Shown here in pieces: positions 8,021 to 16,997 of a DNA stretch of 30,738 bases. Made by a program: the position numbers and the translations under genes. The stretch covers positions 1 through 30,738 of the forward strand of contig JAZLDV010000054.1 of assembly GCA_045614925.1 (NCBI GenBank), written 5' to 3'. The notes beneath the pieces were generated by a model. That model did no database searches, was not told the DNA's origin, and saw only the letters and a list, made by a program, of their open reading frames with translations. This DNA comes from JAZLDV01 sp045614925 (GTDB lineage Bacteria > Bacillota_I > Bacilli_A > Erysipelotrichales > Coprobacillaceae). How positions within the stretch are numbered: position 1 is the stretch's first letter; each line of letters starts with the position of its first letter.

Positions 8021-8888
8021 AATTTATGAACTTATTAAGGATACTTTACTTGTAGTTATAGGAAATGCTTTATTGGCATTTGGATATGCAGTATTTGCAA
8101 TTCCTGCGAATCTGATTGTAGGAGGAGCTGCAGGTATAGGATTGGTTATAGGACATTTTATTCCTGTTGATTATACATTGGTTGTATTTGTTATAAATAT
8201 GGCTATGCTAATTGTAGGATATATGTATTTAGGAAAAAAATTTGTGGCAGGAACACTTTTAAGTTCTTTCCTGTATCCTTTTTTCTTAAAAATATTTGAA
8301 ACAATTACAATTAGTACTCAGGATGTATTGCTTTGTACAATATATGCTGGTGTATTTGTAGGACTTGGACTAGGAATTGTATTTAGAGCAGGGTATAGTA
8401 CGGGTGGATTAGATGTTCCTACTTTAATTTTAAATAAAAAGACGGGAATTTCTTTATCTGCTATTATTAATGTGACTGACACATTAATATTAGTATCTCA
8501 AATGGTCTATGCGAGTTATGAAGGTATTCTTTATGGAGTTATTACTGTTTTTGTAAGTAACTTTGTTTTAGATAAGATTACGTTGCTAGGAGAAAAAAAT
8601 ATTCAGTTATTTATTATCAGTTCTCAATATGAAACTATATCTAAAGCAATTATGAAAGAAATTAATAGAGGTTGTACTTTTGTTAGTATTACAACAGGAC
8701 ATTTAAGAAATGAACAAAATGCTGTGTTATGTGCAGTCAATTCAAGACAATATTTTAAAGTGAATGAACTTGTCTTAGATATTGATCCTGAAGCATTTAT
8801 TATTACAAATGAAATACATAGTGTTAAAGGTAGAGGTTTTACTTTACCGGATATAGATATTGATTTGAAACATCATAAACATAAATAA
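8013..8888 (+). CDS. YitT-family membrane protein (DUF161/DUF2179)
   Basis: About five to six hydrophobic segments occupy residues 1-190. They include the family-typical GGAAGIGLVI near residue 37 and AGYSTGGLDVPTLILNKKTG around 125-145. A soluble DUF2179 domain of about 80 residues follows, ending GRGFTLPDIDI. The biochemical role of YitT proteins is not established; a transport function has been proposed. The start is ATG 8013, six bases after AAGGAGG (8000-8006); it overlaps the end of prfB by eight bases, so it belongs to the secA-prfB transcription unit. Confidence 0.92.
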   Translation: MNKIYELIKDTLLVVIGNALLAFGYAVFAIPANLIVGGAAGIGLVIGHFIPVDYTLVVFVINMAMLIVGYMYLGKKFVAGTLLSSFLYPFFLKIFETITISTQDVLLCTIYAGVFVGLGLGIVFRAGYSTGGLDVPTLILNKKTGISLSAIINVTDTLILVSQMVYASYEGILYGVITVFVSNFVLDKITLLGEKNIQLFIISSQYETISKAIMKEINRGCTFVSITTGHLRNEQNAVLCAVNSRQYFKVNELVLDIDPEAFIITNEIHSVKGRGFTLPDIDIDLKHHKHK

Positions 8889-8901
8889 GGAAGTGAATGA
8901 A

Positions 8902-9627
8902 ATGGATGAATGTATAACAGTGATTAAAAAAACAATTGATTTATCAGATGTGGACTACACAGGAGTCTATCGTATGTATAATCTGTTTCATGTATTTGAA
9001 ATGTTAGCAACTATTAATGGTGAACTTGTAGGGTTATGGGATGAATCTATGAAGGAACGTTATGGATGGGTTGTGTCTAAACAATCATTACATTTAGATG
9101 AACCTATATTAAAAAATGATCTTATAGAGTTTTCTACAGTTGCGGATAATGGAACTCATGTTGCTTTTCCGAGAAATTATTTTGTAACGAAAGATGGAAG
9201 ACAAATAGGGACATGTGCTTCTTTATGGACATTGATAGATATTCAAAACAGAAGAATTGTTTCTCCAAAAAGAATTGGAATGACACCGCCTGTATTTACT
9301 CATGATAAACATTTACCATTACCTTCATCAATAGATTTAGATGTAGATTTAGAATATATGACTACTAAAAAAGTGTTATATAGTGATGTTGATGTCAATT
9401 ATCATATGAATAATAGAAAATATATAGAATGGGCATTAGATCTTGTTGATTTCAATGTTTTTAAAGACCATTATATTAGTGATCTATCTGTTCAATATCA
9501 AAAAGAAATAAGACCATTAGAAGATGTCTCTTTATATTTAGGAAAACATGAAAACAGATATGTAATTCAAGGAAAACATGAAGAGATTGTCTATTTTACA
9601 ATTGAAATTTACTTTAAACAAAAATAA
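8902..9627 (+). CDS. acyl-ACP thioesterase (double hot-dog fold)
   Basis: Hydrolyses acyl-ACP to free fatty acid and ACP. The protein contains two hot-dog repeats. The second carries the signature DVNYHMNNRKYIEWALD (about residues 166-182) with the Asn/His motif of plant FatA/FatB-like and bacterial thioesterases. The start ATG 8902 follows AAGGAA by nine bases; GTG 8893 is a less likely alternative. It follows the YitT gene by 13 bases and is probably the last gene of the secA run. Chain-length specificity cannot be read from the sequence. Confidence 0.88.
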   Translation: MDECITVIKKTIDLSDVDYTGVYRMYNLFHVFEMLATINGELVGLWDESMKERYGWVVSKQSLHLDEPILKNDLIEFSTVADNGTHVAFPRNYFVTKDGRQIGTCASLWTLIDIQNRRIVSPKRIGMTPPVFTHDKHLPLPSSIDLDVDLEYMTTKKVLYSDVDVNYHMNNRKYIEWALDLVDFNVFKDHYISDLSVQYQKEIRPLEDVSLYLGKHENRYVIQGKHEEIVYFTIEIYFKQK

Positions 9628-9649
9628 GCATCCAATATGGATGCTTATT
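9623..9649. terminator. hairpin shared by two convergent genes
   Basis: Perfect 12-bp stem AATAAGCATCCA (9623-9634) / TGGATGCTTATT (9638-9649) with a 3-base loop. It contains the stop codon of the thioesterase on the plus strand (9625-9627) and most of that of the pseudouridine synthase on the minus strand (9648-9650). The T tracts are short, so terminator strength is uncertain. Confidence 0.7.
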
Positions 9650-10553
9650 ATAGTTTTGGATCAATACTTTGAACTAATTTTTTTATATCACTATTTAATC
9701 TATTTACAATTCTCATATTCTCTTTTGTGATAGGATGAACAAATCTTAATTCATAAGCATGTAATGCCTGTCTATTAATTAAAGAAGATGGCTTATTGTA
9801 TAATGTATCACCTAAAAGAGGGTGACCAATAGAAGCCATATGAACTCTAATCTGGTGTTTTCTTCCACTTTCTAATTTACATTCTATAACAGATAAATTA
9901 TTTTTAGAAGATAAACATTTATAATGCGTACAAGCTTCTTTTCCATTTGTACAAACAATCATTTTCTGATTGTGATGACGATCTCTTCCGATGTTTTTGT
10001 GAATAGAGTGCCATTTAAAATCACGAATAGTTCCTTCTACAACAGCAAGATAATATCTTTTTATTTCTTTAATAGATAATTGATAATCTAACAATGGCTG
10101 TATAAGGGCACACTTACAAAATAAAACCAAACCACTTGTTTCATAATCTAGTCTATGAATAAATCTAACAGGCAGATCATATCCTTGACTATGATAATAC
10201 CCACTAACTAAATTAGATAAAGAATCTGTTTTTTCTTTATCATCAGGAAAGACATGAATAAAAGGCGGTTTATTGACAATTAAGATAAAATCATCTTCAT
10301 AAATAATATCTAATTCTTCAAATACAGGCGGATACATGTAATCGTCATGTTCATACGCTTTAATAGAGAATACATCTCCTTTAAGTAATATAGTTGAAGA
10401 AGATACAAATCTTTTGTTGACGCTATAGTCTTTATTTTGTTTTAAAAGATGAATGGTCTTTTTGGATAATTTTAATTCCTCAAAAAAATCATTAATTGAA
10501 ATAGGATGTTCTATAGTAAAATGAATATAAGGATAGTGAACTTTATATTTCAT
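9648..10553 (-). CDS. RluA-family pseudouridine synthase
   Basis: Isomerises specific uridines in rRNA or tRNA to pseudouridine. The catalytic motif HRLDYETSG lies at residues 133-141 with Asp136 as the nucleophile; the KINR-like ESGRKHQIRVHM and GHPLLGDTLY motifs follow. The N-terminal 65 residues resemble a diverged S4 RNA-binding domain. At 301 aa it is the usual length for RluD/YhcT/YlyB-type enzymes; the target uridine cannot be assigned. The start codon overlaps the stop of the upstream methyltransferase (TAATG), so the two are co-translated. Confidence 0.93.
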   Translation of the reverse strand: MKYKVHYPYIHFTIEHPISINDFFEELKLSKKTIHLLKQNKDYSVNKRFVSSSTILLKGDVFSIKAYEHDDYMYPPVFEELDIIYEDDFILIVNKPPFIHVFPDDKEKTDSLSNLVSGYYHSQGYDLPVRFIHRLDYETSGLVLFCKCALIQPLLDYQLSIKEIKRYYLAVVEGTIRDFKWHSIHKNIGRDRHHNQKMIVCTNGKEACTHYKCLSSKNNLSVIECKLESGRKHQIRVHMASIGHPLLGDTLYNKPSSLINRQALHAYELRFVHPITKENMRIVNRLNSDIKKLVQSIDPKL

Positions 10554-11359
10554 TACATTTTATAGACTGTTATACGGATATCTATAGTCACATCAAATGC
10601 ATCTAAAGTATCTAGTATAGGTCTTCTTTCTTTCTTTATATGATAATAATGAGGAGTCATTTTTAATAAATTTAAAGTATCTTCTTTATTTTTTAAATGA
10701 ATAGTCTGTTTAAAGTCATAACTTTTAACAACTTCAAAAGGCTGTCTAATAAATTCATCTGACTTAATTTTAACTTCATCATAAATTAATTCTTTAAACT
10801 CAATTAAATGTGTATTATTTGCAGTAACATGCACCATGAAACCATCTTCTTTTAAACATCTCTTAATCTCATCAGCATTAACAACTGTAAATAAAGCAGT
10901 AATACAATCTAAAGAATGATCAGATATAGGAATGTTCTTAGAGTTTCCTACAATCCAGCAAATATCTTTAGTATATTTAGAAGACATTAGAACGCCTTCT
11001 TTAGAAATATCTAAACCATAAAAAACAGCATCTTTAATCATCTCATTCATTTTATAAGTATAATATCCTTCTCCACATCCTAAGTCTAGAATATGCATAG
11101 AGTCATTATTTTTGAATTCATGAATACATTCAACAACATTATTTAAAATACAATCATAATAACCTGCATTAAGATGCGCTTTACGACATAATAAACTCTC
11201 TTTATTATCTCCAGGATTATTTGTTGATTTGTCAGGATTTAATAATAAATTAATATATTTACTTTTCGCAATATCATAACAATGACCATCTTCACACTTA
11301 TAACTGTTTCCATCTAAAAAAAGAGGTTTATGACATTTTGGACAAGCTAATTTAAACAT
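10553..11359 (-). CDS. RlmA-type 23S rRNA (guanine-N1) methyltransferase
   Basis: The N-terminal zinc-binding region CPKC...C...HCYD (Cys6, Cys9, Cys22, His26) is followed by AKSKYINLL and then a Rossmann SAM-binding domain with ILDLGCGEGYYT. This order is that of RlmA(I)/RlmA(II) (RrmA, TlrB), which methylate N1 of G745 or G748 in 23S rRNA; the exact position is not predictable here. RlmA(II)-type enzymes can affect tylosin sensitivity, but nothing shows that in this case. Start: ATG 11359 lies eight bases after AAAGGAG; GTG 11368 would overlap that site. First gene of a two-gene minus-strand operon. Confidence 0.9.
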   Translation of the reverse strand: MFKLACPKCHKPLFLDGNSYKCEDGHCYDIAKSKYINLLLNPDKSTNNPGDNKESLLCRKAHLNAGYYDCILNNVVECIHEFKNNDSMHILDLGCGEGYYTYKMNEMIKDAVFYGLDISKEGVLMSSKYTKDICWIVGNSKNIPISDHSLDCITALFTVVNADEIKRCLKEDGFMVHVTANNTHLIEFKELIYDEVKIKSDEFIRQPFEVVKSYDFKQTIHLKNKEDTLNLLKMTPHYYHIKKERRPILDTLDAFDVTIDIRITVYKM

Positions 11360-11380
11360 TTTCTTCACTCCTTTCTTTGC

Positions 11381-11389
11381 ATTATAACA
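11381..11389 (-). promoter_or_regulatory. extended -10 promoter of the rlmA-type operon
   Basis: On the minus strand TGTTATAAT (11389 down to 11381) is a perfect extended -10. No good -35 is seen. It lies back-to-back with the plus-strand promoter at 11392. Confidence 0.65.
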
Positions 11390-11391
11390 TG

Positions 11392-11421
11392 TTTACATTT
11401 GAATGGGAATATTGGTATAAT
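11392..11421 (+). promoter_or_regulatory. promoter of the Sel1-trmH-type-patB operon
   Basis: -35 TTTACA (11392-11397), 18-base spacer, -10 TATAAT (11416-11421). The leader of about 80 bases holds an 8-bp AT-rich hairpin, TATATAGA (11457-11464) / TCTATATA (11475-11482). Confidence 0.72.
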
Positions 11422-11508
11422 ATAAAAATAAGGATATGGAAGTAGATAATAATAAATATATAGACTCTTTAAAATCTATATAGAAAGATAAAAAGGAAGG
11501 TTTTTATT

Positions 11509-12630
11509 ATGATATACAATAGAGATCTTATTAACAGTGTACTGCATGTTTTAGATTATTATGGAGAATCTATTAGATTTGACATGGATAGATTAGAAGA
11601 AGCGTTAAGTGATGAGAATAATCATCTTTTAGATGAAAGTTATCTTTTTGTGCAATCTATGAAATTAGGTTTGTATGATGCGATTATTTTTGACGAAGAT
11701 GCTGATCGTTATGGTTATATAAACTATCTTATGGAAGAACATCATTTTAGTGAAAAAGAAGCAGTATTTATGGTTGCGATATGCTTATATATCGTAAGAA
11801 CAATGGGCTATTATTTTGAAATACCAGAACTTAAAACAATGCTTAAAATGGCTTATAATCAAAATGATAAAGAACAATTATCAATTATCGCAAGAACATA
11901 TTTTGATGGATTTGGTGTAAAACAGGATTATGAAAAAGCATATGAGATCTATTCATATTTATATGGTATAGGAGATGAAAGCGGCGCTTCTTATCTTGGA
12001 TATATGCATGAATATGGTCTAGGTGTAAACCAGGATTTAGAAAAAGCATATATGTATTATTCTTCGAGCAAGGATGATTTATGTCTTTATTATTTAGGAC
12101 TTATGTATATGCATGGCAGATATGTAGAAGCAGATTATGAGAAGGCATTAGAATGTTTTGTTCAAAGTGAATATGATGATGCTTATATGTATCAGGGGCT
12201 ATTATTTGAAAGAAAAAGAAATTATGCACAGGCTTTTATTTCATATCATAAAGGAGCTTTGCGTTTTCAGGAAGAATGTTTGTTTAAAGCAGCACAATGT
12301 TTAGAAACAGGTCTAGGTGTAGAGAAAGATAAAGAAGAAGCAAAGAAACTGTATGAATATGGATATTATTTTGATCAGGGAGACTGTGGCTATCATTTAG
12401 CAATGATGATATTAGATGGAGTTATTGATGAAAATCAAAAAACAGCTATTCATTTATTAAAACACTCTGTTTCTTTATATAATCAAAATGCCTGTCTGAC
12501 ATTAGCAAAATTTTATGAATTTGGCTATTTTGTAGAAAAAGATATGAATAAATCGCTTTATTATTATAAAAAAGCAGATGAAATAAAAAAATATATAGAT
12601 AAAAAAATAAAGGAAGGGATTATAGAATGA
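11509..12630 (+). CDS. Sel1-like repeat (TPR-type) protein
   Basis: No signal peptide or membrane segment. After an N-terminal region of about 120 residues with no recognised family, helical Sel1-like repeats of about 36 residues run to the C terminus. Recognisable units include ARTYFDGFGVKQDYEKAYEI, YLGYMHEYGLGVNQDLEKAY and AAQCLETGLGVEKDKEEAKK. Such repeats mediate protein-protein contacts; a specific partner cannot be named. AAGGAAGG lies eight bases before the start. The stop overlaps the next gene's start as ATGA. The C terminus is rich in Lys and Ile. Confidence 0.85.
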   Translation: MIYNRDLINSVLHVLDYYGESIRFDMDRLEEALSDENNHLLDESYLFVQSMKLGLYDAIIFDEDADRYGYINYLMEEHHFSEKEAVFMVAICLYIVRTMGYYFEIPELKTMLKMAYNQNDKEQLSIIARTYFDGFGVKQDYEKAYEIYSYLYGIGDESGASYLGYMHEYGLGVNQDLEKAYMYYSSSKDDLCLYYLGLMYMHGRYVEADYEKALECFVQSEYDDAYMYQGLLFERKRNYAQAFISYHKGALRFQEECLFKAAQCLETGLGVEKDKEEAKKLYEYGYYFDQGDCGYHLAMMILDGVIDENQKTAIHLLKHSVSLYNQNACLTLAKFYEFGYFVEKDMNKSLYYYKKADEIKKYIDKKIKEGIIE

Positions 12631-13367
12631 AAGTATATAAAAAAAGTGATGAAACATCATACACATTAGGTGTGTTTCCAACTATTGAATTATTAAAGAC
12701 AAGACCAGAAAAAGTGGTAAGGGTTGTTGTTCACTCGTCAATTGAACAAAACAGAGGATATCCATTAATTAAAGAATTATGTGCAAAATATCGTATACAT
12801 ATCGATGTACATGATGCAACAATTAATAAATTAAGTCCAAAAAGTAATTGTTTTGCAATTGGTATATTTAAAAAATATACATGTGAGTTAGAAGATACAA
12901 ATCATGTAGTATTAGTCAATCCAATGGATATGGGAAATATGGGAACAATCATGCGTACAATGCTAGGATTTAATTATCATAATTTAATTATTGTTAGACC
13001 AGCAGCTGATATCTATGATCCAAAAGTTGTCAGATCTTCAATGGGAGCAATATTCCATTTAAATATTCAATATTTTGATACATTTGAAGAATATTATAAA
13101 CAATACCCACAACATGAATTTTATCCATTAATGTTAAAAGGTGCAAAAAATATTCATTCTATTAAAACGGAGAATAAACATGCATTAATATTCGGAAATG
13201 AAAGCAGTGGATTAGATGATAGTTATTTAAATTATGGACAAAGTGTATTTATTCCACATAGTGAATTGATAGATTCATTAAACTTATCAATGGCATTAGG
13301 ATTAACATTATTTCATTTTTCAAAAAATGAGTTTGAAGGAAAAGAGGTATTAAGAGATGATGTATAA
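12627..13367 (+). CDS. SpoU/TrmH-family RNA 2'-O-methyltransferase
   Basis: A SAM-dependent methyltransferase with the trefoil-knot SPOUT fold. The three SpoU motifs are visible in order: NPMDMGNMGTIMRT (motif 1, conserved Arg), IFGNESSGL (motif 2), and SLNLSMALGLTLF (motif 3, forming the knot and SAM site). An N-terminal substrate-binding region of about 90 residues precedes them. The RNA target is not predictable. Overlaps the Sel1 gene by four bases (ATGA) and the aminotransferase gene by 11, so it is embedded in a coupled operon. Confidence 0.9.
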   Translation: MKVYKKSDETSYTLGVFPTIELLKTRPEKVVRVVVHSSIEQNRGYPLIKELCAKYRIHIDVHDATINKLSPKSNCFAIGIFKKYTCELEDTNHVVLVNPMDMGNMGTIMRTMLGFNYHNLIIVRPAADIYDPKVVRSSMGAIFHLNIQYFDTFEEYYKQYPQHEFYPLMLKGAKNIHSIKTENKHALIFGNESSGLDDSYLNYGQSVFIPHSELIDSLNLSMALGLTLFHFSKNEFEGKEVLRDDV

Positions 13368-14523
13368 TTTTAATAAAATAAATGAAAGACATAATACAAA
13401 TAGTATTAAATATGATGAAGGTCCAGCGAAAAACAAAGAAGTAATTCCTATGTGGGTAGCAGATATGGATTTTGAAGTTTTACCAGAAATCAAAGAAGCT
13501 TTAATAAAAAGAGCTGAACATGGTATTTTTGGTTATGCAAAAGTTACAGATGAATATAAAAATGCAGTAAAATCATGGCTGAAAATAAGACATGATTTAG
13601 AAATAGAAAATGACTGGATTGTCACAACAACAGGTGTTGTAACAGCATTAAGATTAGCAGTTCAATCATATACTGAAGTAGGTGATCATGTATTAATATT
13701 AAGACCTGTTTATCATCCTTTTGAATATACAGTTGTAGAAAGTCAAAGAAAAGTTGTTGATTGTCCATTAGATATTGAAAATAATTATGAATTAGATTTT
13801 GAATTATTTGAACAATTAATCATTGATAACAATATTAAATTATTTATTTTATGTAATCCTCATAATCCTATAGGAAAAGTATGGGAAAAACAGGATTTAT
13901 ATAAAATGGGAATGATTCTTAAAAAACATAATGTAAAAGTAATTAGTGATGAAATTCATATGGATTTTGTCTACAATAATAAAAAACATATTCCATTTTA
14001 TAATGTTGATGAGTCGTTTAAAGAATTTTCAATTATCTGCAGTGCACCATCTAAAACATTCAATTTAGCTTCATTACATACATCTAATATTATTATTGCT
14101 GATGATAAGATGAGAGAACGCTTTAAAGAAGTGAAAGCTCATAATGGTGTAGGAGACCCAAATATATTTGGATTAGAAGCGTGTCAGGCAGCTTATACAT
14201 ATGGGCATCAATGGGTTGATGAATTAGTGGAATATATTAGTGAAAATATGAAAGTGATGCAAGATTATATTGAACAGCATATTCCTTCAATTCGTATGAT
14301 TAAACCTGATGGCTTATATTTAGGATGGATTGACATGAGAAGTTTAAATATGAGTAATGAAGAATTACATAATTTTATGATAGAAAAAGCAAAGGTATGG
14401 GTAAATGATGGTTATATCTTTGGGCAAGGTGGAGATGGATTTATTAGAATTAATGTAGCAACACCAAGAACTATCTTATTAAAAGGATTAGAACAGTTAG
14501 CAGACGCTATAAATAATAAATAA
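13357..14523 (+). CDS. MalY/PatB-family PLP-dependent C-S lyase (cystathionine beta-lyase-like)
   Basis: Fold-type I PLP enzyme of 388 aa. The N-terminal PMWVADMDFEVLPEI and GIFGYAKVTDEY segments, the NPHNPIGKVW turn and ISDEIHMDF are characteristic of the MalY/PatB branch. The Schiff-base lysine is Lys233 in SAPSKTFNLA. Members cleave cystathionine or cysteine to a thiol, pyruvate and ammonia; some act as aminotransferases. The start is probably ATG 13357, although ATG 13360 is equally possible; both lie inside the end of the previous gene. Last gene of the three-gene operon; no clear terminator follows. Confidence 0.9.
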   Translation: MMYNFNKINERHNTNSIKYDEGPAKNKEVIPMWVADMDFEVLPEIKEALIKRAEHGIFGYAKVTDEYKNAVKSWLKIRHDLEIENDWIVTTTGVVTALRLAVQSYTEVGDHVLILRPVYHPFEYTVVESQRKVVDCPLDIENNYELDFELFEQLIIDNNIKLFILCNPHNPIGKVWEKQDLYKMGMILKKHNVKVISDEIHMDFVYNNKKHIPFYNVDESFKEFSIICSAPSKTFNLASLHTSNIIIADDKMRERFKEVKAHNGVGDPNIFGLEACQAAYTYGHQWVDELVEYISENMKVMQDYIEQHIPSIRMIKPDGLYLGWIDMRSLNMSNEELHNFMIEKAKVWVNDGYIFGQGGDGFIRINVATPRTILLKGLEQLADAINNK

Positions 14524-14546
14524 TTTCATAAAATATGCAATAATTA

Positions 14547-14575
14547 TGGAAATTTAGCGTATTTAAGTGTATTAT
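14547..14575 (+). promoter_or_regulatory. possible promoter of fba
   Basis: TATTAT (14570-14575) preceded 17 bases upstream by TGGAAA (14547-14552). Both are imperfect; a promoter is expected in this 88-base gap because fba codes for an abundant enzyme. Confidence 0.35.
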
Positions 14576-14611
14576 ATATGTGTAAAATTATATAAAAGGA
14601 GATTTTAAAAT

Positions 14612-15478
14612 ATGGGATTAGTTTCAGCAAAAGAAATGCTTGATAAAGCAAAAGCAGGGAAATATGCAGTAGGTCAATTCAATATTAATAACTTAGAATG
14701 GACTAAAGCTATTTTATTAACTGCAGAAGAATTAAAAGCACCTGTAATCTTAGGAGTTTCTGAAGGAGCTGCTAAATATATGTGTGGATTTACTACAGTT
14801 TCTGCAATGGTAAGTGCAATGGTAGATTCTTTAGGAATTACTGTACCAGTTGCATTACACTTAGATCATGGTTCATATGATGGAGCAAAAGCTGCATTAG
14901 AAGCAGGATTCTCTTCAATTATGTTTGATGGTTCTCATTATGGAATTGAAGAAAATATCGAAAAAACAAGCGAAATGGTTGCATTATGCCACAGCAAAGG
15001 TGTATCAATTGAAGCAGAAGTTGGTTCAATTGGTGGAGAAGAAGACGGTGTTGTTGGTGCTGGTGAAGTTGCAGATCCTAAAGAATGTAAAATGGTTGCT
15101 GATTTAGGTGTAGATTTCTTAGCAGCAGGTATCGGAAATATCCATGGTAAATATCCAGAAAATTGGGCTGGTTTAGATTTCGCAGCATTAGATGCAATTC
15201 AACAAGAAACTGGAACATTACCATTAGTATTACATGGTGGTACTGGAATTCCAGAAGAAATGATCAAAAAAGCTATCGAATTAGGTGTTTCAAAAATCAA
15301 CGTTAACACTGAATGTCAATTATATTTCCAAGCAGCTACTCGTAAATACATTGAAGAAGGAAAAGATTTAGAAGGAAAAGGATTTGACCCTCGTAAATTA
15401 TTAGCTCCAGGTGTTGCTGGAATTCAACAATGTGTTAAAGAAAAAATGGAATTATTCGGTTGTATCGGAAAAGCTTAA
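14612..15478 (+). CDS. fba: class II fructose-1,6-bisphosphate aldolase
   Basis: Zinc-dependent glycolytic aldolase that splits fructose-1,6-bisphosphate into dihydroxyacetone phosphate and glyceraldehyde-3-phosphate. The catalytic Asp85 and zinc ligand His86 lie in HLDHGSYD, and the other zinc ligands are His178 (GNIHGKYP) and His208 (VLHGGTGIP). Length 288 aa matches the FbaA type of B. subtilis. Related tagatose-bisphosphate aldolases share the motifs, but the position near murA and rpmE fits fbaA. Strong ribosome binding site (AAAGGAGAT) and codon use typical of a highly expressed gene. It has its own strong terminator. Confidence 0.95.
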   Translation: MGLVSAKEMLDKAKAGKYAVGQFNINNLEWTKAILLTAEELKAPVILGVSEGAAKYMCGFTTVSAMVSAMVDSLGITVPVALHLDHGSYDGAKAALEAGFSSIMFDGSHYGIEENIEKTSEMVALCHSKGVSIEAEVGSIGGEEDGVVGAGEVADPKECKMVADLGVDFLAAGIGNIHGKYPENWAGLDFAALDAIQQETGTLPLVLHGGTGIPEEMIKKAIELGVSKINVNTECQLYFQAATRKYIEEGKDLEGKGFDPRKLLAPGVAGIQQCVKEKMELFGCIGKA

Positions 15479-15485
15479 TAAGCCC

Positions 15486-15519
15486 CTTTTAGAAGTCCTT
15501 ATGGACTTCTTTTTCTTTT
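15486..15519 (+). terminator. fba terminator (copy 1 of a duplicated terminator)
   Basis: Stem AGAAGTCC (15491-15498), loop TTAT, stem GGACTTCT (15503-15510), then TTTTCTTTT. Matches the sequence at 20810-20843 in 33 of 34 positions. Confidence 0.92.
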
Positions 15520-15539
15520 GTCTTTTTTAGGTTTGATAT

Positions 15540-15752
15540 TTATTTTTTGACTAATCCAAGCAATAATTCTATTAGTTTTTTACCTGGTAAAATTATGTCA
15601 TGAGATTTGTTGAATATATGTAAATATTTGATATCTATCGTATTTTGTCCTTTTGGTGTAGAAAAATATTTAAAGAAGTTGTTATAATATGAGTATCTTA
15701 GATTTAAATATTTTGTATATAAGAAGGAGGAAGAATTATGAAAAAAATAGTA
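15540..15752 (-). pseudogene. possible 3' remnant of an unidentified minus-strand gene
   Basis: The minus strand is free of stop codons for about 70 codons, from 15752 down to a TAA at 15540-15542, but contains no ATG. The last 40 codons read like real protein, for example KYLHIFNKSHDIILPGKK followed by a Leu-rich helix and two lysines. They loosely recall the C-terminal His motif of alpha/beta hydrolases. The 5' part overlaps the promoter, ribosome binding site and first codons of the lipoprotein gene, so this is at most a decayed fragment. It could be chance. Confidence 0.3.
15680..15688 (+). promoter_or_regulatory. extended -10 promoter of the sugar ABC operon
   Basis: TGTTATAAT (15680-15688) is a perfect extended -10; no -35 of note. 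The start codon is 49 bases downstream with AGAAGGAGG before it. Confidence 0.7.
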
Positions 15753-16991
15753 TCATTATTATTAGTTTTTACTTTTGTTGTTGGATTGTATGGATGTAAA
15801 GGAAGTACGAATTTAGATGATGTTGTTGAGATTGAATTCTATCAGCAAAATGAAGCAGATGTAGAATTGTTCGATACAATTATTGAAAATTTTGAAAAGG
15901 TTCATCCTGAAATTAAAGTCACTCAAATTAATCTTCCAGAAGAAGAATCAGGTCCTGTTTTGAATAATAGAATTCAAAATGATGATTCACCTGATATTTA
16001 TAATGAATGGTTTGGTGATGATTATTTTAATAAAGTTGATTTAGGTGTTGTAAGAGATATGAGTGATTCACCATTATGTGATTATATTAGTGAATCAGCA
16101 TTAAAACAAAATGCATATAATGGTAAATATTATCTATTGCCTATGACATTAAATTTTATGGGAGTTTATTATAATGTAGAATTGTTTGATAAATATAATA
16201 TTGAAATTCCTACAACAGTAGAAGAATTTTGGGATGTATGCGAAACATTTGAACAGGCTGGAATTATTCCTATTAGTGCAGGGGATAAAGATGGATGGAA
16301 TTTAGCGCATTGGGGTCAGGATGTAATGGGTGTGTATATGCCAGATTATTCTAGTGAATTCTTGAAAATTTTTAATAAAGAAATGAAAGCATCTGAAATG
16401 AAAGGTATTTCTGATTTTGCAGATGTAATTGTAAATAGAAGTCAATATGTTCAAGAAGGGCCGCTAGGTGCAGATTCAGATGCAATGATTAGTTTATTTG
16501 TTAATCAGGAAGCTGCTATGTTAATTAATGGTTCATGGTGGATGGGAACATTAAATTCTTCAGAAATGGATTTTGAATACAAAGTATTCCCGTTCCCTGC
16601 TAAAACAGAAGATGAAACACAAGTTATGTCTAATACTGACTATTCATTCTTATTATCTTCTACATCAAGTAAAGAAAAACAAAAAGCAGCTGAAGTATTT
16701 TTAGAATATATCTTAAGCGAAGGTGCAAAACATTATATCGGTGAATCTGGTGCTCCATCTGCACTTAAAGATATTACTGCAGATACAAGTCGTTATGAAG
16801 CAATTGTTCCTTATTTAGATCAAGGTAAAACATTCCGTATGCCTCAATCTGGAAGATGGAGTTTAGCTACATATTTAGATTATACTGTTGCAATTCAAAA
16901 TTTAGTTGATTCAGGTGATAAAGAAAAATTCTATGAAGAATTTGAACAATCTTTATTAACATCTGGTAAACCATCAATTTATGTAGAGTAA
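15738..16991 (+). CDS. extracellular carbohydrate-binding lipoprotein of an ABC importer
   Basis: Substrate-binding protein of the family 1 (MalE/UgpB-like) type, 417 aa. The signal peptide (residues 1-19) ends in the lipobox GLYGC, so Cys20 should be lipid-anchored to the outer membrane face. Family-typical segments follow: FEKVHPEIKV, DIYNEWFGDD, LPMTLNFMGVYYN, AAMLINGSWWMG and a C-terminal TYLDYTVAIQNL. Trp-rich positions (GSWWMG, SGRWSL) fit sugar stacking. First gene of a five-gene operon with two permeases, a kinase and an ATPase; a stable hairpin separates it from the permeases, so it is probably made in excess. The sugar is not predictable; GlcNAc-containing sugars are suggested only by the kinase and by the downstream glycosidases. 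Confidence 0.93.
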   Translation: MKKIVSLLLVFTFVVGLYGCKGSTNLDDVVEIEFYQQNEADVELFDTIIENFEKVHPEIKVTQINLPEEESGPVLNNRIQNDDSPDIYNEWFGDDYFNKVDLGVVRDMSDSPLCDYISESALKQNAYNGKYYLLPMTLNFMGVYYNVELFDKYNIEIPTTVEEFWDVCETFEQAGIIPISAGDKDGWNLAHWGQDVMGVYMPDYSSEFLKIFNKEMKASEMKGISDFADVIVNRSQYVQEGPLGADSDAMISLFVNQEAAMLINGSWWMGTLNSSEMDFEYKVFPFPAKTEDETQVMSNTDYSFLLSSTSSKEKQKAAEVFLEYILSEGAKHYIGESGAPSALKDITADTSRYEAIVPYLDQGKTFRMPQSGRWSLATYLDYTVAIQNLVDSGDKEKFYEEFEQSLLTSGKPSIYVE

Positions 16992-16997
16992 CAATTT

